The translations under genes and the position numbers were made by a program. From Sandaracinus amylolyticus (GTDB lineage: Bacteria > Myxococcota_A > Polyangia > Polyangiales > Sandaracinaceae), in NCBI RefSeq assembly GCF_000737325.1, contig NZ_CP011125.1, forward strand, positions 8,184,001 through 8,248,000: a DNA stretch of 64,000 bases. The letters run 5' to 3'. The notes under the pieces were generated by a model that was given only the letters and a program-made list of their open reading frames with translations, had not been told where the DNA came from and searched no databases. Positions within the stretch are counted from its first letter, which is position 1. The number at the start of each line of letters is the position of its first letter. This document shows positions 26,315-34,272 of the stretch, piece after piece.

Positions 26315-26350
26315 ACGCGCCTGCCCGCTGACGCGCGCGGGCAGGCGCGT
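26315..26350. terminator. Strong hairpin after the ABM gene
   Basis: A perfect 14-bp stem, ACGCGCCTGCCCGC pairing with GCGGGCAGGCGCGT, with an 8-nt loop. It lies 6 nt beyond the stop of the ABM-domain gene on the minus strand and is followed on the plus strand by TTTCG. It probably ends the ABM transcript upstream of dctQM. Confidence 0.6.
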
Positions 26351-26356
26351 TTCGTA

Positions 26357-26656
26357 TCAGCCGAGCTTCGCGGCCAGCACGTCGTGCTTCTCGATCACCG
26401 GGGGCGCGGCGAGGAGGCGCGGTGCCTGCGCCATCAGCGCCTCCGCGATCCGCCCCGCGAGGTGGGCCTCGCGGCCGCGCTCGTCCGCGAACACGTCGAA
26501 GATCGCGAACGTCGTCGGGCCGAGCTTCACCGCGAACCACGCCACCGTGCCCGGCTCCTGCTGCGCGAGCGGGAGCGCGCCCTTCACGAACGCCTCGAGC
26601 TCCTCCGCCTTCCCCGCCGCCGCCTCGAGACGCACCCACAGACCGAGCTTCACCAT
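26357..26656 (-). CDS. Antibiotic biosynthesis monooxygenase (ABM)-domain protein
   Basis: 99 residues, full length for the ABM ferredoxin-like dimeric fold. It starts MVKLGLWVRLEAAAGKAEELE; the strand pattern GTVAWFAVKLGPTTFAIFDVFADE followed by the helix REAHLAGRIAEALM is typical. Start supported by a GGAGGTGA Shine-Dalgarno (6-7 nt upstream). Family members are heme-degrading enzymes, small quinone-forming monooxygenases, or unassigned; no specific reaction can be given. Divergent from the AraC/GlxA regulator gene, which may control it. Confidence 0.82.
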   Translation of the reverse strand: MVKLGLWVRLEAAAGKAEELEAFVKGALPLAQQEPGTVAWFAVKLGPTTFAIFDVFADERGREAHLAGRIAEALMAQAPRLLAAPPVIEKHDVLAAKLG

Positions 26657-26721
26657 CGAATCACCTCCGGACGAGCACGCGCCATGTCGCGTGTGGCCAG
26701 CACGTTGGCTTCGCCGCGCCG

Positions 26722-26740
26722 ATCTCGGTATTGGCGAGAT
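26722..26740. promoter_or_regulatory. Candidate operator between ABM and GlxA-type regulator
   Basis: ATCTCG (26722-26727) and CGAGAT (26735-26740) form a 6-bp inverted repeat with a 7-nt AT-rich spacer, in the 111-bp divergent region. It is a plausible site for the adjacent AraC-type regulator or another dimer. Seen as symmetry only. Confidence 0.4.
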
Positions 26741-26767
26741 GGACAACGTTGATATCGTTCCCGCCAG

Positions 26768-27724
26768 ATGCAGATCGCCGTCCTCGCGCTGGAGGGAGCC
26801 TTCGACGTCGGGCTCGCGTCGCTCCTCGACACGCTGAGCATCGCGTCCGATCTGTCGCGCGCGCGCGGCGCGGACGGGCCGCGCTTCGACGCGCGCATCG
26901 TCGGGGTGCGCCGTCGCGTGACGACGCATCAGGGCCTGCGCGTCCCGGTGTCGTCGCCGCCGCGCTCGGCGCCCGACGTGGTGGTCGTGCCCGGGCTCGG
27001 ATGCACCGTGCCCGATGCGCTGCGCGAGCGGCTCGAGCGTCGCGACGTCGCGGATGCGGCCGCGCTGATCCGGCGGTGGAGCGAGCAGGGGACGCGCGTG
27101 TCCGCGGCGTGCACCGGCACGTTCGTGCTCGCGCGCAGCGGGCTGCTCGACGGGCAGCGCGCGACCACGACGTGGTGGATGGCGCCGCTCTTCCGCGAGC
27201 TCTTTCCGCGCGTGGAGCTCGACGAGTCGCAGATGGTCGTCGACTCGCGCGGGCGCGTGACCGCGGGCGCCGCGTTCGCGCACGTCGACCTCGCGCTGTG
27301 GTGGATCCGCAGGAAGAGCCCGACGCTCGCCGCGCAGGCCGCGCGTCATCTGGTGGTCGACGCGCGGCCCTCGCAGGCGCCCTTCGTGATCCCCGATCAG
27401 CTCACGCACGAAGATCCGCTGGTCGAGCGCTTCGAAGGGTGGGCGCGACGTCGCCTCGCGGATCGCTTCTCGCTCGCCGCGGCGGCGCGCGCGGCGGGGA
27501 CGAGCGAGCGCACGCTCTCGCGGCGGGTTCGCACGGTGCTGGGCCGGACGCCGCTCGGCTACGTGCAGGACCTGCGCATCGAGCGCGCGGTGCACCTGCT
27601 CAAGACGACCTCGCAGGACGTCGAGGCGATCGCGCGCGCCGTCGGGTACGGCGACGGAGTGACGCTGCGGACGCTGCTACGACGAAAGCTCGGCCGCGGG
27701 GTGCGCGAGCTGCGCGCGCGCTGA
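26768..27724 (+). CDS. GlxA-family AraC-type transcriptional regulator
   Basis: 318 residues. Residues about 1-190 are a DJ-1/PfpI-like amidase fold (IAVLALEGAFDVGLASLLDTL, DVVVVPGLGC, and VSAACTGTFVLARSGLLDG, where the Cys occupies the nucleophile-elbow position). Residues about 215-318 hold two helix-turn-helix motifs of the AraC type (LAAAARAAGTSERTLSRRV and VEAIARAVGYGDGVTLRTLLRR). GlxA-type regulators respond to small ligands and often act on neighbouring genes. The divergent ABM gene is the most likely target. The convergent LysR gene ends 3 nt away. Confidence 0.9.
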   Translation: MQIAVLALEGAFDVGLASLLDTLSIASDLSRARGADGPRFDARIVGVRRRVTTHQGLRVPVSSPPRSAPDVVVVPGLGCTVPDALRERLERRDVADAAALIRRWSEQGTRVSAACTGTFVLARSGLLDGQRATTTWWMAPLFRELFPRVELDESQMVVDSRGRVTAGAAFAHVDLALWWIRRKSPTLAAQAARHLVVDARPSQAPFVIPDQLTHEDPLVERFEGWARRRLADRFSLAAAARAAGTSERTLSRRVRTVLGRTPLGYVQDLRIERAVHLLKTTSQDVEAIARAVGYGDGVTLRTLLRRKLGRGVRELRAR

Positions 27725-27727
27725 GCC

Positions 27728-28588
27728 TCAGCACGCGTCGAGGAACGCCTGCGCCCGCGCCGATCGATCAGGGCGCGACACCACGCCGATCCGCAGCCGC
27801 ACGCCGACGCCCGCGACCGGCCGCATCACCACGCCGCGTCGCTCGAGCACACGCATGCTGCTCGACACCACCGACACGCCGACGCCCGCGGCGACGAGCC
27901 CGAGCATCGCGATCTTCGTGTCGGTCTCCTGCACGACGTCGCCGCCGACGCCGTGCTTCGCGAGCGCGCGCGCCACCGCGCCGGCCCACGCGGGCTCGAC
28001 GTCGGGGCGCACGATCACGAACGGCTCGCCCTTCAGCTCGCTCACGTCGACGCGCGTCTTCTTCGCGAGGCGATGCCGCGACGGGAGCGCCGCGACGAGC
28101 GACTCGGTCGCGAGCACGCGCGTCTCGAGATCACCTTCGAGCGGCAGGCACGCGATCCCGAGCTCGACGCGCCCTTCGTCGATCGCCGCGACCTGATCGG
28201 GGCTGCGCATCTCACGCAGCTCGAGCGCGATGTCGGGATGCGCGCGCCGGAACGCAGCGATGACGCGCGGCAGGATCTCGTAGGTCGCGGTCGGGGTGTA
28301 CGCGACCGAGAGCACGCCCGCTTCGCCGCGCGCGACGCGCCTCGCTTCGTCGGTCGCGCGTGCGCTCTCGGCGACGAGGTGCCGCGCACGGCCGAGCAGC
28401 GCCTTACCCGCCTCGGTGAGCGCGACGTTCCGCGAGTCGCGCTCGAAGAGCCGCACCTCGAGCTCGTCCTCGAGCTTGCGGATCGCGATGCTGAGCGGCG
28501 GCTGCGAGACGTGCAGGCGACGCGCGGCGCGACCGAAGTGGAGCTCCTCGGCGAGCACCACGAACGCATGGAGGCGACGGATATCCAT
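27728..28588 (-). CDS. LysR-family transcriptional regulator
   Basis: 286 residues. N-terminal winged helix (MDIRRLHAFVVLAEELHFGRAARRLHVSQPPLS, with a normal recognition helix), a linker helix (about 60-90), and a substrate-binding-like effector domain (about 92-286, with LSVAYTPTATYEILPRVI and GLVAAGVGVSVVSSSM). It resembles the BenM/CatM-like subgroup in the HFGRAARRLHVSQPPLS motif, which controls aromatic or other catabolic genes, but the effector is unknown. Divergent from the SnoaL-like gene, with a perfect dyad in the shared upstream region. Confidence 0.93.
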   Translation of the reverse strand: MDIRRLHAFVVLAEELHFGRAARRLHVSQPPLSIAIRKLEDELEVRLFERDSRNVALTEAGKALLGRARHLVAESARATDEARRVARGEAGVLSVAYTPTATYEILPRVIAAFRRAHPDIALELREMRSPDQVAAIDEGRVELGIACLPLEGDLETRVLATESLVAALPSRHRLAKKTRVDVSELKGEPFVIVRPDVEPAWAGAVARALAKHGVGGDVVQETDTKIAMLGLVAAGVGVSVVSSSMRVLERRGVVMRPVAGVGVRLRIGVVSRPDRSARAQAFLDAC

Positions 28589-28598
28589 CGGCGGGAAT

Positions 28599-28615
28599 GA
28601 TATCGAATCGATATC
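28599..28615. promoter_or_regulatory. Perfect dyad, candidate LysR operator
   Basis: GATATCGA and TCGATATC form a perfect 8-bp inverted repeat around a single A. It contains a T-N11-A pattern, as LysR-type sites do. It lies 11 nt before the LysR start and about 57 nt before the SnoaL-like start. Confidence 0.6.
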
Positions 28616-28671
28616 GATCGCTCCCGAAACGATCTTGGACCTCGCGCGCGCTCGCTCGCAGCTTGGCGTCC

Positions 28672-29079
28672 ATGACCAAGACCGACGTCATCCGCCGCTA
28701 CTACGACGAGCTCTTCAACGCGGGGCGCACCGAGCTGGTGCACGAGCTGCTCGCCGAGGACTACGTGAACCACTCGACCGGCTCACCCGATCAGCCGCGT
28801 GATCGCGAGGGGGTCGCGCAGGTCGTGCGCGCGCTGCGCGTCGCGTTCCCGGATCTGCGCTACACGATCGACGATCTCGTCGCGTCGGACGACGCCGTCG
28901 TGGCGCGCACCACGATGACCGGGACACATCGCGGCGACTTCTTCGGCATCGCGGCCACCGGACGCGCGATCCGCGTCTCGCAGATCACGATCGAGCGCTT
29001 CCGCGGCGAGCGCATCGTCGCGCACTGGCGCCTGACCGACGAGCTCGCGCTGATGCGTCAGCTCGGTGTGATCGCCTGA
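28672..29079 (+). CDS. SnoaL-like polyketide cyclase-family protein (ester cyclase-like)
   Basis: 135 residues, a typical length for the SnoaL/nuclear transport factor 2-like fold. Helix DVIRRYYDELFNAGRTELVHELLAEDYVNH then YTIDDLVASDDAVVARTTMTGTHRGDFFGI match the family. Most bacterial members near LysR genes are of unknown function; in polyketide pathways the fold catalyses ring closure. The divergent LysR gene probably regulates it. The ATG is at 28672; no clear Shine-Dalgarno is visible. Confidence 0.8.
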   Translation: MTKTDVIRRYYDELFNAGRTELVHELLAEDYVNHSTGSPDQPRDREGVAQVVRALRVAFPDLRYTIDDLVASDDAVVARTTMTGTHRGDFFGIAATGRAIRVSQITIERFRGERIVAHWRLTDELALMRQLGVIA

Positions 29080-29085
29080 AAGGAA

Positions 29086-29119
29086 AACGCCGGGCCTCGC
29101 TCGTGCGAGGTCCGGCGTT
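29086..29119. terminator. Bidirectional terminator between SnoaL-like gene and dctP
   Basis: AACGCCGG-CCTCG pairs with CGAGG-CCGGCGTT as a 13-14-bp stem with one mismatch and a 6-nt loop. It is followed by CTTCG on the plus strand and preceded by AGGAAA (TTTCCT on the minus strand). It sits between the convergent stops at 29079 and 29140. Confidence 0.75.
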
Positions 29120-29139
29120 CTTCGTGGGTGCGCTGCGGA

Positions 29140-30159
29140 TCAGCGACCGAAAGCGGCCACGCGATCCACGAGCGCCTGGTCGGCGATCTGGCCCACGAGG
29201 CGGGTGCGGATCTGCGCGCCCGCGTTGAGCCACTCCTGCTGCTGCGCCTGCGTCACCTCGATGACCGTCGCGCCGCGCGAGCGGATCTCGGTGAGCGCCT
29301 GCTGCTCGTCGCGGCGCAGGTTGCGGCGCGCGAGCTGGTGGAACTGCGTCGCGGTCTCGCTGAGGATCGTCTGCTGATCCGGCGTGAGCTCCGCCCACTG
29401 GCGTCCACCGATGACCGTGCCGCCGAGGACGATCGTCATCGGCATGTCGGTCATGTGCGTGAGGCGCGAGCACCACTGCAGCGCGACGCACGGGACCGGC
29501 GGCGTGATCGCGGTGTCGACGCGGCCCGTCTGGATCGCACCGAGCACCTCCGGCACCTGGAGCGGCACCGGGTTGCTGCGCACGACCTGGTAGAAGGTCG
29601 GGAGCACGAGGTCGTCACGCCAGACCCACGGATGACGCGTCGCCATGTCCGCGGGCACGCGCACCGGCGCCGTCGAGAAGACGCGCGACTGACCGACGTC
29701 GGCCCAGCCCAGCATCTTGAAGCCCGCGCTGGTGAAGCCCGCGTCCATGTCGGGCGCGAGCGCCTCGCGGGCGCGGTCGAGCTGCTCGTAGTTGCGCAGG
29801 ATGCCGGGCATCTGGAACACGAGCGCCGGACGATGGATCTGCGCGAGACCGACCGCGGTCACCGACGCCGCGTCGAGGCGGCCCGAGCGGATCTTGCGGA
29901 TGACCTCGGCCTCGTCGCCCTGCACGCCGCCGCCGTAGATGCGGAACTGCAGGCCGCGCTCGCTGCGGCGCCGCAGCTCGCGGTTCCACGCGTCGAACAC
30001 GCGCATCCAGGTCGAGCCCGGGGGCGCGAGCGTGGCGAGCGAGATCGTGCGCGTCGTCGCCGCGGCCTCGGCCTCTTGCGCGCTCATCGGGCTCGCGTCG
30101 ATCGCGAAGAGCGCGAACGCCGCGAGCAGGATGAGCGCGAGCTTCTGATGGATCTTCAT
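29140..30159 (-). CDS. TRAP transporter periplasmic solute-binding protein DctP
   Basis: 339 residues. Signal peptide about 1-28 (LALILLAAFALFAIDASPMSAQ). The family pattern is clear: ISLATLAPPGSTWMRVFDAWN, then VIRKIRSGRLDAASVTAVGLAQIHRP, the Arg-containing FTSAGFKMLGWAD, and LTPDQQTILSETATQ. It binds the transported solute in the periplasm and docks on the DctQM membrane part. It is co-oriented with the tatT-like gene (15-bp gap) and 3 kb from dctQM. Lacks any extra domain. Substrate unknown. Confidence 0.9.
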   Translation of the reverse strand: MKIHQKLALILLAAFALFAIDASPMSAQEAEAAATTRTISLATLAPPGSTWMRVFDAWNRELRRRSERGLQFRIYGGGVQGDEAEVIRKIRSGRLDAASVTAVGLAQIHRPALVFQMPGILRNYEQLDRAREALAPDMDAGFTSAGFKMLGWADVGQSRVFSTAPVRVPADMATRHPWVWRDDLVLPTFYQVVRSNPVPLQVPEVLGAIQTGRVDTAITPPVPCVALQWCSRLTHMTDMPMTIVLGGTVIGGRQWAELTPDQQTILSETATQFHQLARRNLRRDEQQALTEIRSRGATVIEVTQAQQQEWLNAGAQIRTRLVGQIADQALVDRVAAFGR

Positions 30160-30174
30160 GGTTCGTCCGGCTCC

Positions 30175-31242
30175 TCAGGTGGAAGAAGGAGACGCAGCGC
30201 CGTCGACGGACGCGCTCGGCTCCGAAGCCTCGCCCTCCGCTTCGCCCTCATCTTCGATCGGCGGGGGCACGAGGTCGTCGATCTGCGCGAGCAGACGACG
30301 GGCGCGGCGCTGCGCGAGCAGGTTCGGGATTCGCTGGTCGGGGAACGAGTCGACGTCGAACGCGACCACTTCGTTCAACATCGACTCGAAGAGCGCGCGA
30401 TCCTGGAGCGGGATCGCGACGAGCTGCGCCATCGTCACGAGGTAGAGCAGGTTCTTGCGCTCGGTGAGCTCGATCGCGCGCTCGAGCTCGACGCGCGCGT
30501 CCTGCGGGCGACCACCGAGCTGCGGGGGCGCCGCCGCCATGAGGCCGGCGCGCAGCGCGATCGGGCCGTAGTCCATGTACGTCTGGTCGAGCTCGTACGC
30601 GCGCTCGGCGAGCGCCGTCACGTACGCGAGATCCGCGATCGCGCCCATGTCGTCGCGGTGCAGGCTGATCCAGCGCACCCAGTTGTACGCGGCCCAGAAG
30701 AGCAGCGGCGCGTGGTTCTCGCGGCTGTCGAAGCGGTTGACGTGCGCGGTGAACGCCTCGAGGCCCTGGCTCTGCACTGCGAGCAGACCGCCGCCCTCGG
30801 GGCGCGCCATGTCGAGCCCGCCGATCGCGACCTCGCGACCGCGCAGGTACGCCTGCGACGCGCGCTCGCGGAGGTGCTCGATCTGCTCTTCCGTCGCGTC
30901 GTCGCTGAGCTGCGCGACCTCGTAGTCGTCCTCGATGAACCCGTACCCGAAGCTCGCGTAGCTCCGGCCGAGCATCGCGCGGAGCACGTTGTCGTCGGGC
31001 TTGATCTCGAGCAGGCCCTCCATCTGCTGGATCGACGCGGGGAACGCGATCTCGAGGATCTCGGGGTCGCGCATGCGCTGCACGCCCGGCGACGCGCGGC
31101 GCATCACGCCGATCGTCGTGTTCGCCGCGAACACTCCCGTGTCGCATCCGAAGAGAGGAAGGCTCGCGGGCACCGCGACCAGCGCGATGACGATCCCGAG
31201 CGAGCGAGCGAGGCGCGGTTGAGAAGAGCTGCGTTGGTTCAT
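30175..31242 (-). CDS. TatT-like TPR lipoprotein of TRAP transporter
   Basis: 355 residues from an ATG at 31242 that gives a lipoprotein signal peptide (lipobox LFGC, Cys about 32). The mature protein is helical with a TRAP-transporter T-component layout: LEIAFPASIQQMEGLLEIKPDDNVLRAMLGRSYASFGYGFIE, VRWISLHRDDMGAIADLAYV and a long ELERAIELTERKNLL TPR stretch. TatT of Treponema forms trimeric complexes with the P protein at the periplasm. A Glu/Ala/Pro-rich tail (about 330-355) is disordered. The dctP gene follows at 15 bp. Confidence 0.82.
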   Translation of the reverse strand: MNQRSSSQPRLARSLGIVIALVAVPASLPLFGCDTGVFAANTTIGVMRRASPGVQRMRDPEILEIAFPASIQQMEGLLEIKPDDNVLRAMLGRSYASFGYGFIEDDYEVAQLSDDATEEQIEHLRERASQAYLRGREVAIGGLDMARPEGGGLLAVQSQGLEAFTAHVNRFDSRENHAPLLFWAAYNWVRWISLHRDDMGAIADLAYVTALAERAYELDQTYMDYGPIALRAGLMAAAPPQLGGRPQDARVELERAIELTERKNLLYLVTMAQLVAIPLQDRALFESMLNEVVAFDVDSFPDQRIPNLLAQRRARRLLAQIDDLVPPPIEDEGEAEGEASEPSASVDGAASPSST

Positions 31243-31512
31243 CGGGTCTCCGGTCGGTCTGCGAAGCTCTCCGTCCGGAACGAGGCGCCCCTCGCGCAGT
31301 GCGCGGCCGAGTGACTGCGATGCGTGCGATCGCATTCAATCGCCGAGCACGTACGTCCGAGACCCCCCGGGTCGGAGGCGCCCGAGGATGCACCTGATCG
31401 GGTGGGTGCTGCCAGGTGGTTTCGGTAGGTTCTCGTGACGCATCGCGTCAAGAGATTCCCGACCAAAGCCGCGGGAATGCAGCGTGGGTGCGGGGACTAC
31501 GTACCCGGACGG

Positions 31513-32835
31513 ATGTCCGAGAGCACGACCGCGCTGGACCTGCTCGACGCATGGGCCTTGTTGACGCCGGAGGAGCGCGCCGAGGGCTTCCGCGCGATGT
31601 CGCGCGACGAGCAGGACGACTTCTTCCTCTCGCTGCAGACCGACGATCAGGCGGAGCTCTTCCGCGCGGTGCGGCCCGGCGAGCGGCGCTTGTGGGCGCG
31701 CTTGCTCGCGCCCGACGACGTCGCCGATCTCGCGCAGTACCTCGAGGGCGATCCGCTGCGCGACGAGCTGCTCTCGCTGCTCGACGAGGCGACGCGCAAC
31801 GAGGTGAGCGCGCTGCTCGCGTACGAAGAGGACGAGGCCGGTGGTCTCATGAGCCCGCGCTTCGCGCGGCTGCGCCCCGACTCGACGATCGATCAGGCGC
31901 TCTTCTACCTGCGCAGGCAGGCGCGCTCGAAGGAGCACGCGCTCGAGACGCTGCACTACGCGTACGTGCTCGACGGAGAGCAGCGGCTGCTCGGTGTGCT
32001 CTCCTTCCGCGACGTGTTCGCGGCGCGCGAGAACGCGACGATCGAGTCGGTGATGACGCGCGACGTCGTGACGGTGCACGAGTCGATGGATCAGGAAGAG
32101 GTCGCGCGGATCATCGCGGAGCACGATCTGAGCGCGGTGCCGGTCGTCGACGACGAAGGCCGGATGAAGGGCATCATCACGGTCGACGACATCGTCGACG
32201 TCGTGCAGCAGGAGGCGACCGAGGACATCCAGAAGATCGGTGGCCAGGAAGCGCTCGAGCAGCGCTACATGCAGACGAGCCTGCCCGCGCTGGTGAAGAA
32301 GCGCGCGGGATGGCTCGCGCTGCTCTTCCTGGGCGAGACGCTCACGACGACCGCGATGGGCGCGTACGAGGAGGAGATCGCGAGCGCGGTCGTGCTCGCG
32401 CTCTTCGTGCCGCTGATCATCTCGAGCGGCGGCAATTCGGGATCGCAGGCGAGCACGCTGATCATCCGCGCGATGGCGCTCGGCGAGGTCGGCATGCGCG
32501 ACTGGTGGCGCATCGCGCATCGCGAGCTGCTCGCGGGGATCGCGCTCGGCGGGATCCTCGCGGTGATCGGCGTCGCGCGCGTGGCGCTCGGAGAGGCGCT
32601 CTTCGGGACGTACGGCGAGCACTGGCTGCGCATCGGGATGACGGTCGGGATCAGCCTGCTCGGCGTCGTCGTGTGCGGGACCATCGCGGGCTCGATGTTG
32701 CCCTTCGTGATCCGTCTGCTGCGCGCCGATCCCGCGAGCGCTTCGGCGCCGTTCGTCGCGACGCTCGTCGACCTCGCGGGGCTCGTCGTCTACTTCAACG
32801 TCGCGCAGTGGCTGCTGCGTGGGACGCTGCTCTGA
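31513..32835 (+). CDS. mgtE: MgtE-family magnesium transporter
   Basis: 440 residues. N-terminal helical superhelix (about 1-130), two CBS domains (about 130-260; VMTRDVVTVHESMDQEEVARIIAEHDLSAVPVVDDEG and GIITVDDIVDVVQQE), then five membrane helices (about 275-440) with the family signature FVPLIISSGGNSGSQASTLIIRA. Magnesium binding between CBS domains gates the pore in characterised MgtE. The ATG at 31513 gives the normal length; a GTG at 31435 would add 26 residues with no family match. The 270-bp upstream region contains a 10-bp palindrome (TGCGATCGCA at 31325) but no riboswitch I can recognise. Confidence 0.93.
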   Translation: MSESTTALDLLDAWALLTPEERAEGFRAMSRDEQDDFFLSLQTDDQAELFRAVRPGERRLWARLLAPDDVADLAQYLEGDPLRDELLSLLDEATRNEVSALLAYEEDEAGGLMSPRFARLRPDSTIDQALFYLRRQARSKEHALETLHYAYVLDGEQRLLGVLSFRDVFAARENATIESVMTRDVVTVHESMDQEEVARIIAEHDLSAVPVVDDEGRMKGIITVDDIVDVVQQEATEDIQKIGGQEALEQRYMQTSLPALVKKRAGWLALLFLGETLTTTAMGAYEEEIASAVVLALFVPLIISSGGNSGSQASTLIIRAMALGEVGMRDWWRIAHRELLAGIALGGILAVIGVARVALGEALFGTYGEHWLRIGMTVGISLLGVVVCGTIAGSMLPFVIRLLRADPASASAPFVATLVDLAGLVVYFNVAQWLLRGTLL

Positions 32836-32836
32836 C

Positions 32837-33433
32837 CTAGCGACGGGGCGCGGGCGGACGACGCACGTCGCGGTGACGCGCGACGAAGGTGTCGAGCACC
32901 TCGAGCAGGCGCGCCTCGATCTGCGGTGACTCGACGACGCCGAGTGCGCGGGCGATCGCCTCGATCGTGCAGAGACCTCCTTCGCGCGGATTGCGGCGCA
33001 GGCCGTAGCGGCTCGCGTCGCTCGGCGGGAGCACGACGGGCTCCGCGCCCTCGGCGAGCGGATCACGACGCAGGACCTTGCGCGCCTGGGCCCAGCTGCC
33101 GTCCGGCACGATCAGCGTGCAGCCGCGATCCGACGCGTCGAGCACGCGCGCCTCGGGCGCGGGGAAGAGGACGCGGCGACGTCCTTCGAGCGCGAGCGGC
33201 GCGCGCTCGGCGTCGCGATCACCGCGCACGACGAGCGACGCGCCCTCGAGGAGACGCACCGCGAGACGACCGGTGTTGGTCGGCTTGAGGACCTCCTTGC
33301 GGTGCACGACGAGGACGACGCGCGTGGCGACCTCGAGCGGCGGCGGGAGCTCCGCGCAGAAGCAGAGCGCGTCGGGCAGGCCGCACGTCGTGCACCGCGG
33401 GATGCGGCGGCTGCGCATCGGGCGCTCGGTCAT
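32837..33433 (-). CDS. DTW-domain tRNA-uridine aminocarboxypropyltransferase (TapT-like)
   Basis: 198 residues. N-terminal Cys cluster (CTTCGLPDALCFCAE, a zinc-like CxxC...CxC) and the DTW-domain core, here PDGSWAQARKVLRR, followed by the conserved RYGLRRNPREGGLCTIEAIA motif. TapT/TuaA enzymes transfer the 3-amino-3-carboxypropyl group of S-adenosylmethionine to uridine 47 (acp3U47) in tRNA. The ATG overlaps the TGA of the homocysteine methyltransferase gene (ATGA). The canonical D-T-W is D-G-S-W here. The pairing with a methionine-forming enzyme is noteworthy because the reaction consumes S-adenosylmethionine. Confidence 0.85.
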   Translation of the reverse strand: MTERPMRSRRIPRCTTCGLPDALCFCAELPPPLEVATRVVLVVHRKEVLKPTNTGRLAVRLLEGASLVVRGDRDAERAPLALEGRRRVLFPAPEARVLDASDRGCTLIVPDGSWAQARKVLRRDPLAEGAEPVVLPPSDASRYGLRRNPREGGLCTIEAIARALGVVESPQIEARLLEVLDTFVARHRDVRRPPAPRR

Positions 33434-34263
33434 CGATCGCGCTCCGCCCTGAGCGCCGCGACGTGCGCGACGCTCGTGCCGCAGCACCCGCCGACGATCG
33501 TCGCGCCCGCCTCGATCCAGCGTCGCGCGTGCGCGAGGTAGCGCTGCGCGCCGCGCTCGGGATCGTTGGACCTCCAACCAATTCCGTCCGCCTCGCGTCC
33601 CGCGTTCGCGTAGGCGCCGAGCGGGACGCCGAGATCGAGCCGCGCGATCGCTTCGACGTACGGGAGCGTGCGATCGGCGGGCACGCAGTCGACGAGCACC
33701 GCGCGCGCGCCGCGACGCACCGCCTCGCGAGCGCCCTCCGCGATCTGCGCGGGCGTGAGCAGATCCGCGTCGGGCCCGGCAGTGAGCGCGAGCCAGGTGG
33801 GCACGCCCGTCGCGACCGCCTCTTCGACGGCGACCAGCGCCTCGGCGACGTGCGGGAACGTCTCGCAGAGCAGGAGATCGACGCCGGCGCTCGCGAGCGC
33901 ACGCGCGAGCATGCGGTGCTCGGGGCGCGGATCGGAGGGGCTGCGATCGGGGCGATAGCAGTCCTCGAGCGGCGCGATCGATCCCGCGACGCGATGCGCG
34001 GGATCGATCGATGCGCGCGCGATGTCGACGGCGCGACGCGCGAGGCGCTCCCACGCCGCGCCCGAGGCGCGAGGCGTGGTCCGGAACGTCGCGGCGGTGT
34101 GGACCGTCGCGCCCGCCTGCGCGTAATCGTGATGCACCGCGGCGAGCACGTCGGGCGCGGCGTCGATCGCGCTCGCGCTCCACATCGGCGCAGGCGTCGC
34201 GACGCCCCGGCGCGCGAGCTCGGTCCCGACCGGACCGTCGAGCAGGAGGAACGACACGCGCAC
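33430..34263 (-). CDS. Homocysteine S-methyltransferase
   Basis: 277 residues, GTG start, slightly short for the family (about 300). The signature is present: LLLDGPVGTELARRGV at the N-terminus, GSIAPLEDCYRPD (family GS[IV]GP-like), LLLCETFPHVAEA, and the zinc ligands VLVDCVP and IVGGCCGT (three Cys). The enzyme methylates homocysteine from S-methylmethionine or S-adenosylmethionine and so returns methionine to the pool. It overlaps the TapT-like gene by 4 nt. The start at the third codon (also GTG) is equally plausible. Confidence 0.88.
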   Translation of the reverse strand: MRVSFLLLDGPVGTELARRGVATPAPMWSASAIDAAPDVLAAVHHDYAQAGATVHTAATFRTTPRASGAAWERLARRAVDIARASIDPAHRVAGSIAPLEDCYRPDRSPSDPRPEHRMLARALASAGVDLLLCETFPHVAEALVAVEEAVATGVPTWLALTAGPDADLLTPAQIAEGAREAVRRGARAVLVDCVPADRTLPYVEAIARLDLGVPLGAYANAGREADGIGWRSNDPERGAQRYLAHARRWIEAGATIVGGCCGTSVAHVAALRAERDR

Positions 34264-34272
34264 AAACCTAGC

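Noticed and set aside
31243-31512. Magnesium riboswitch upstream of mgtE
   Set aside because: I could not fold a convincing M-box or other known element; only a short palindrome was seen.
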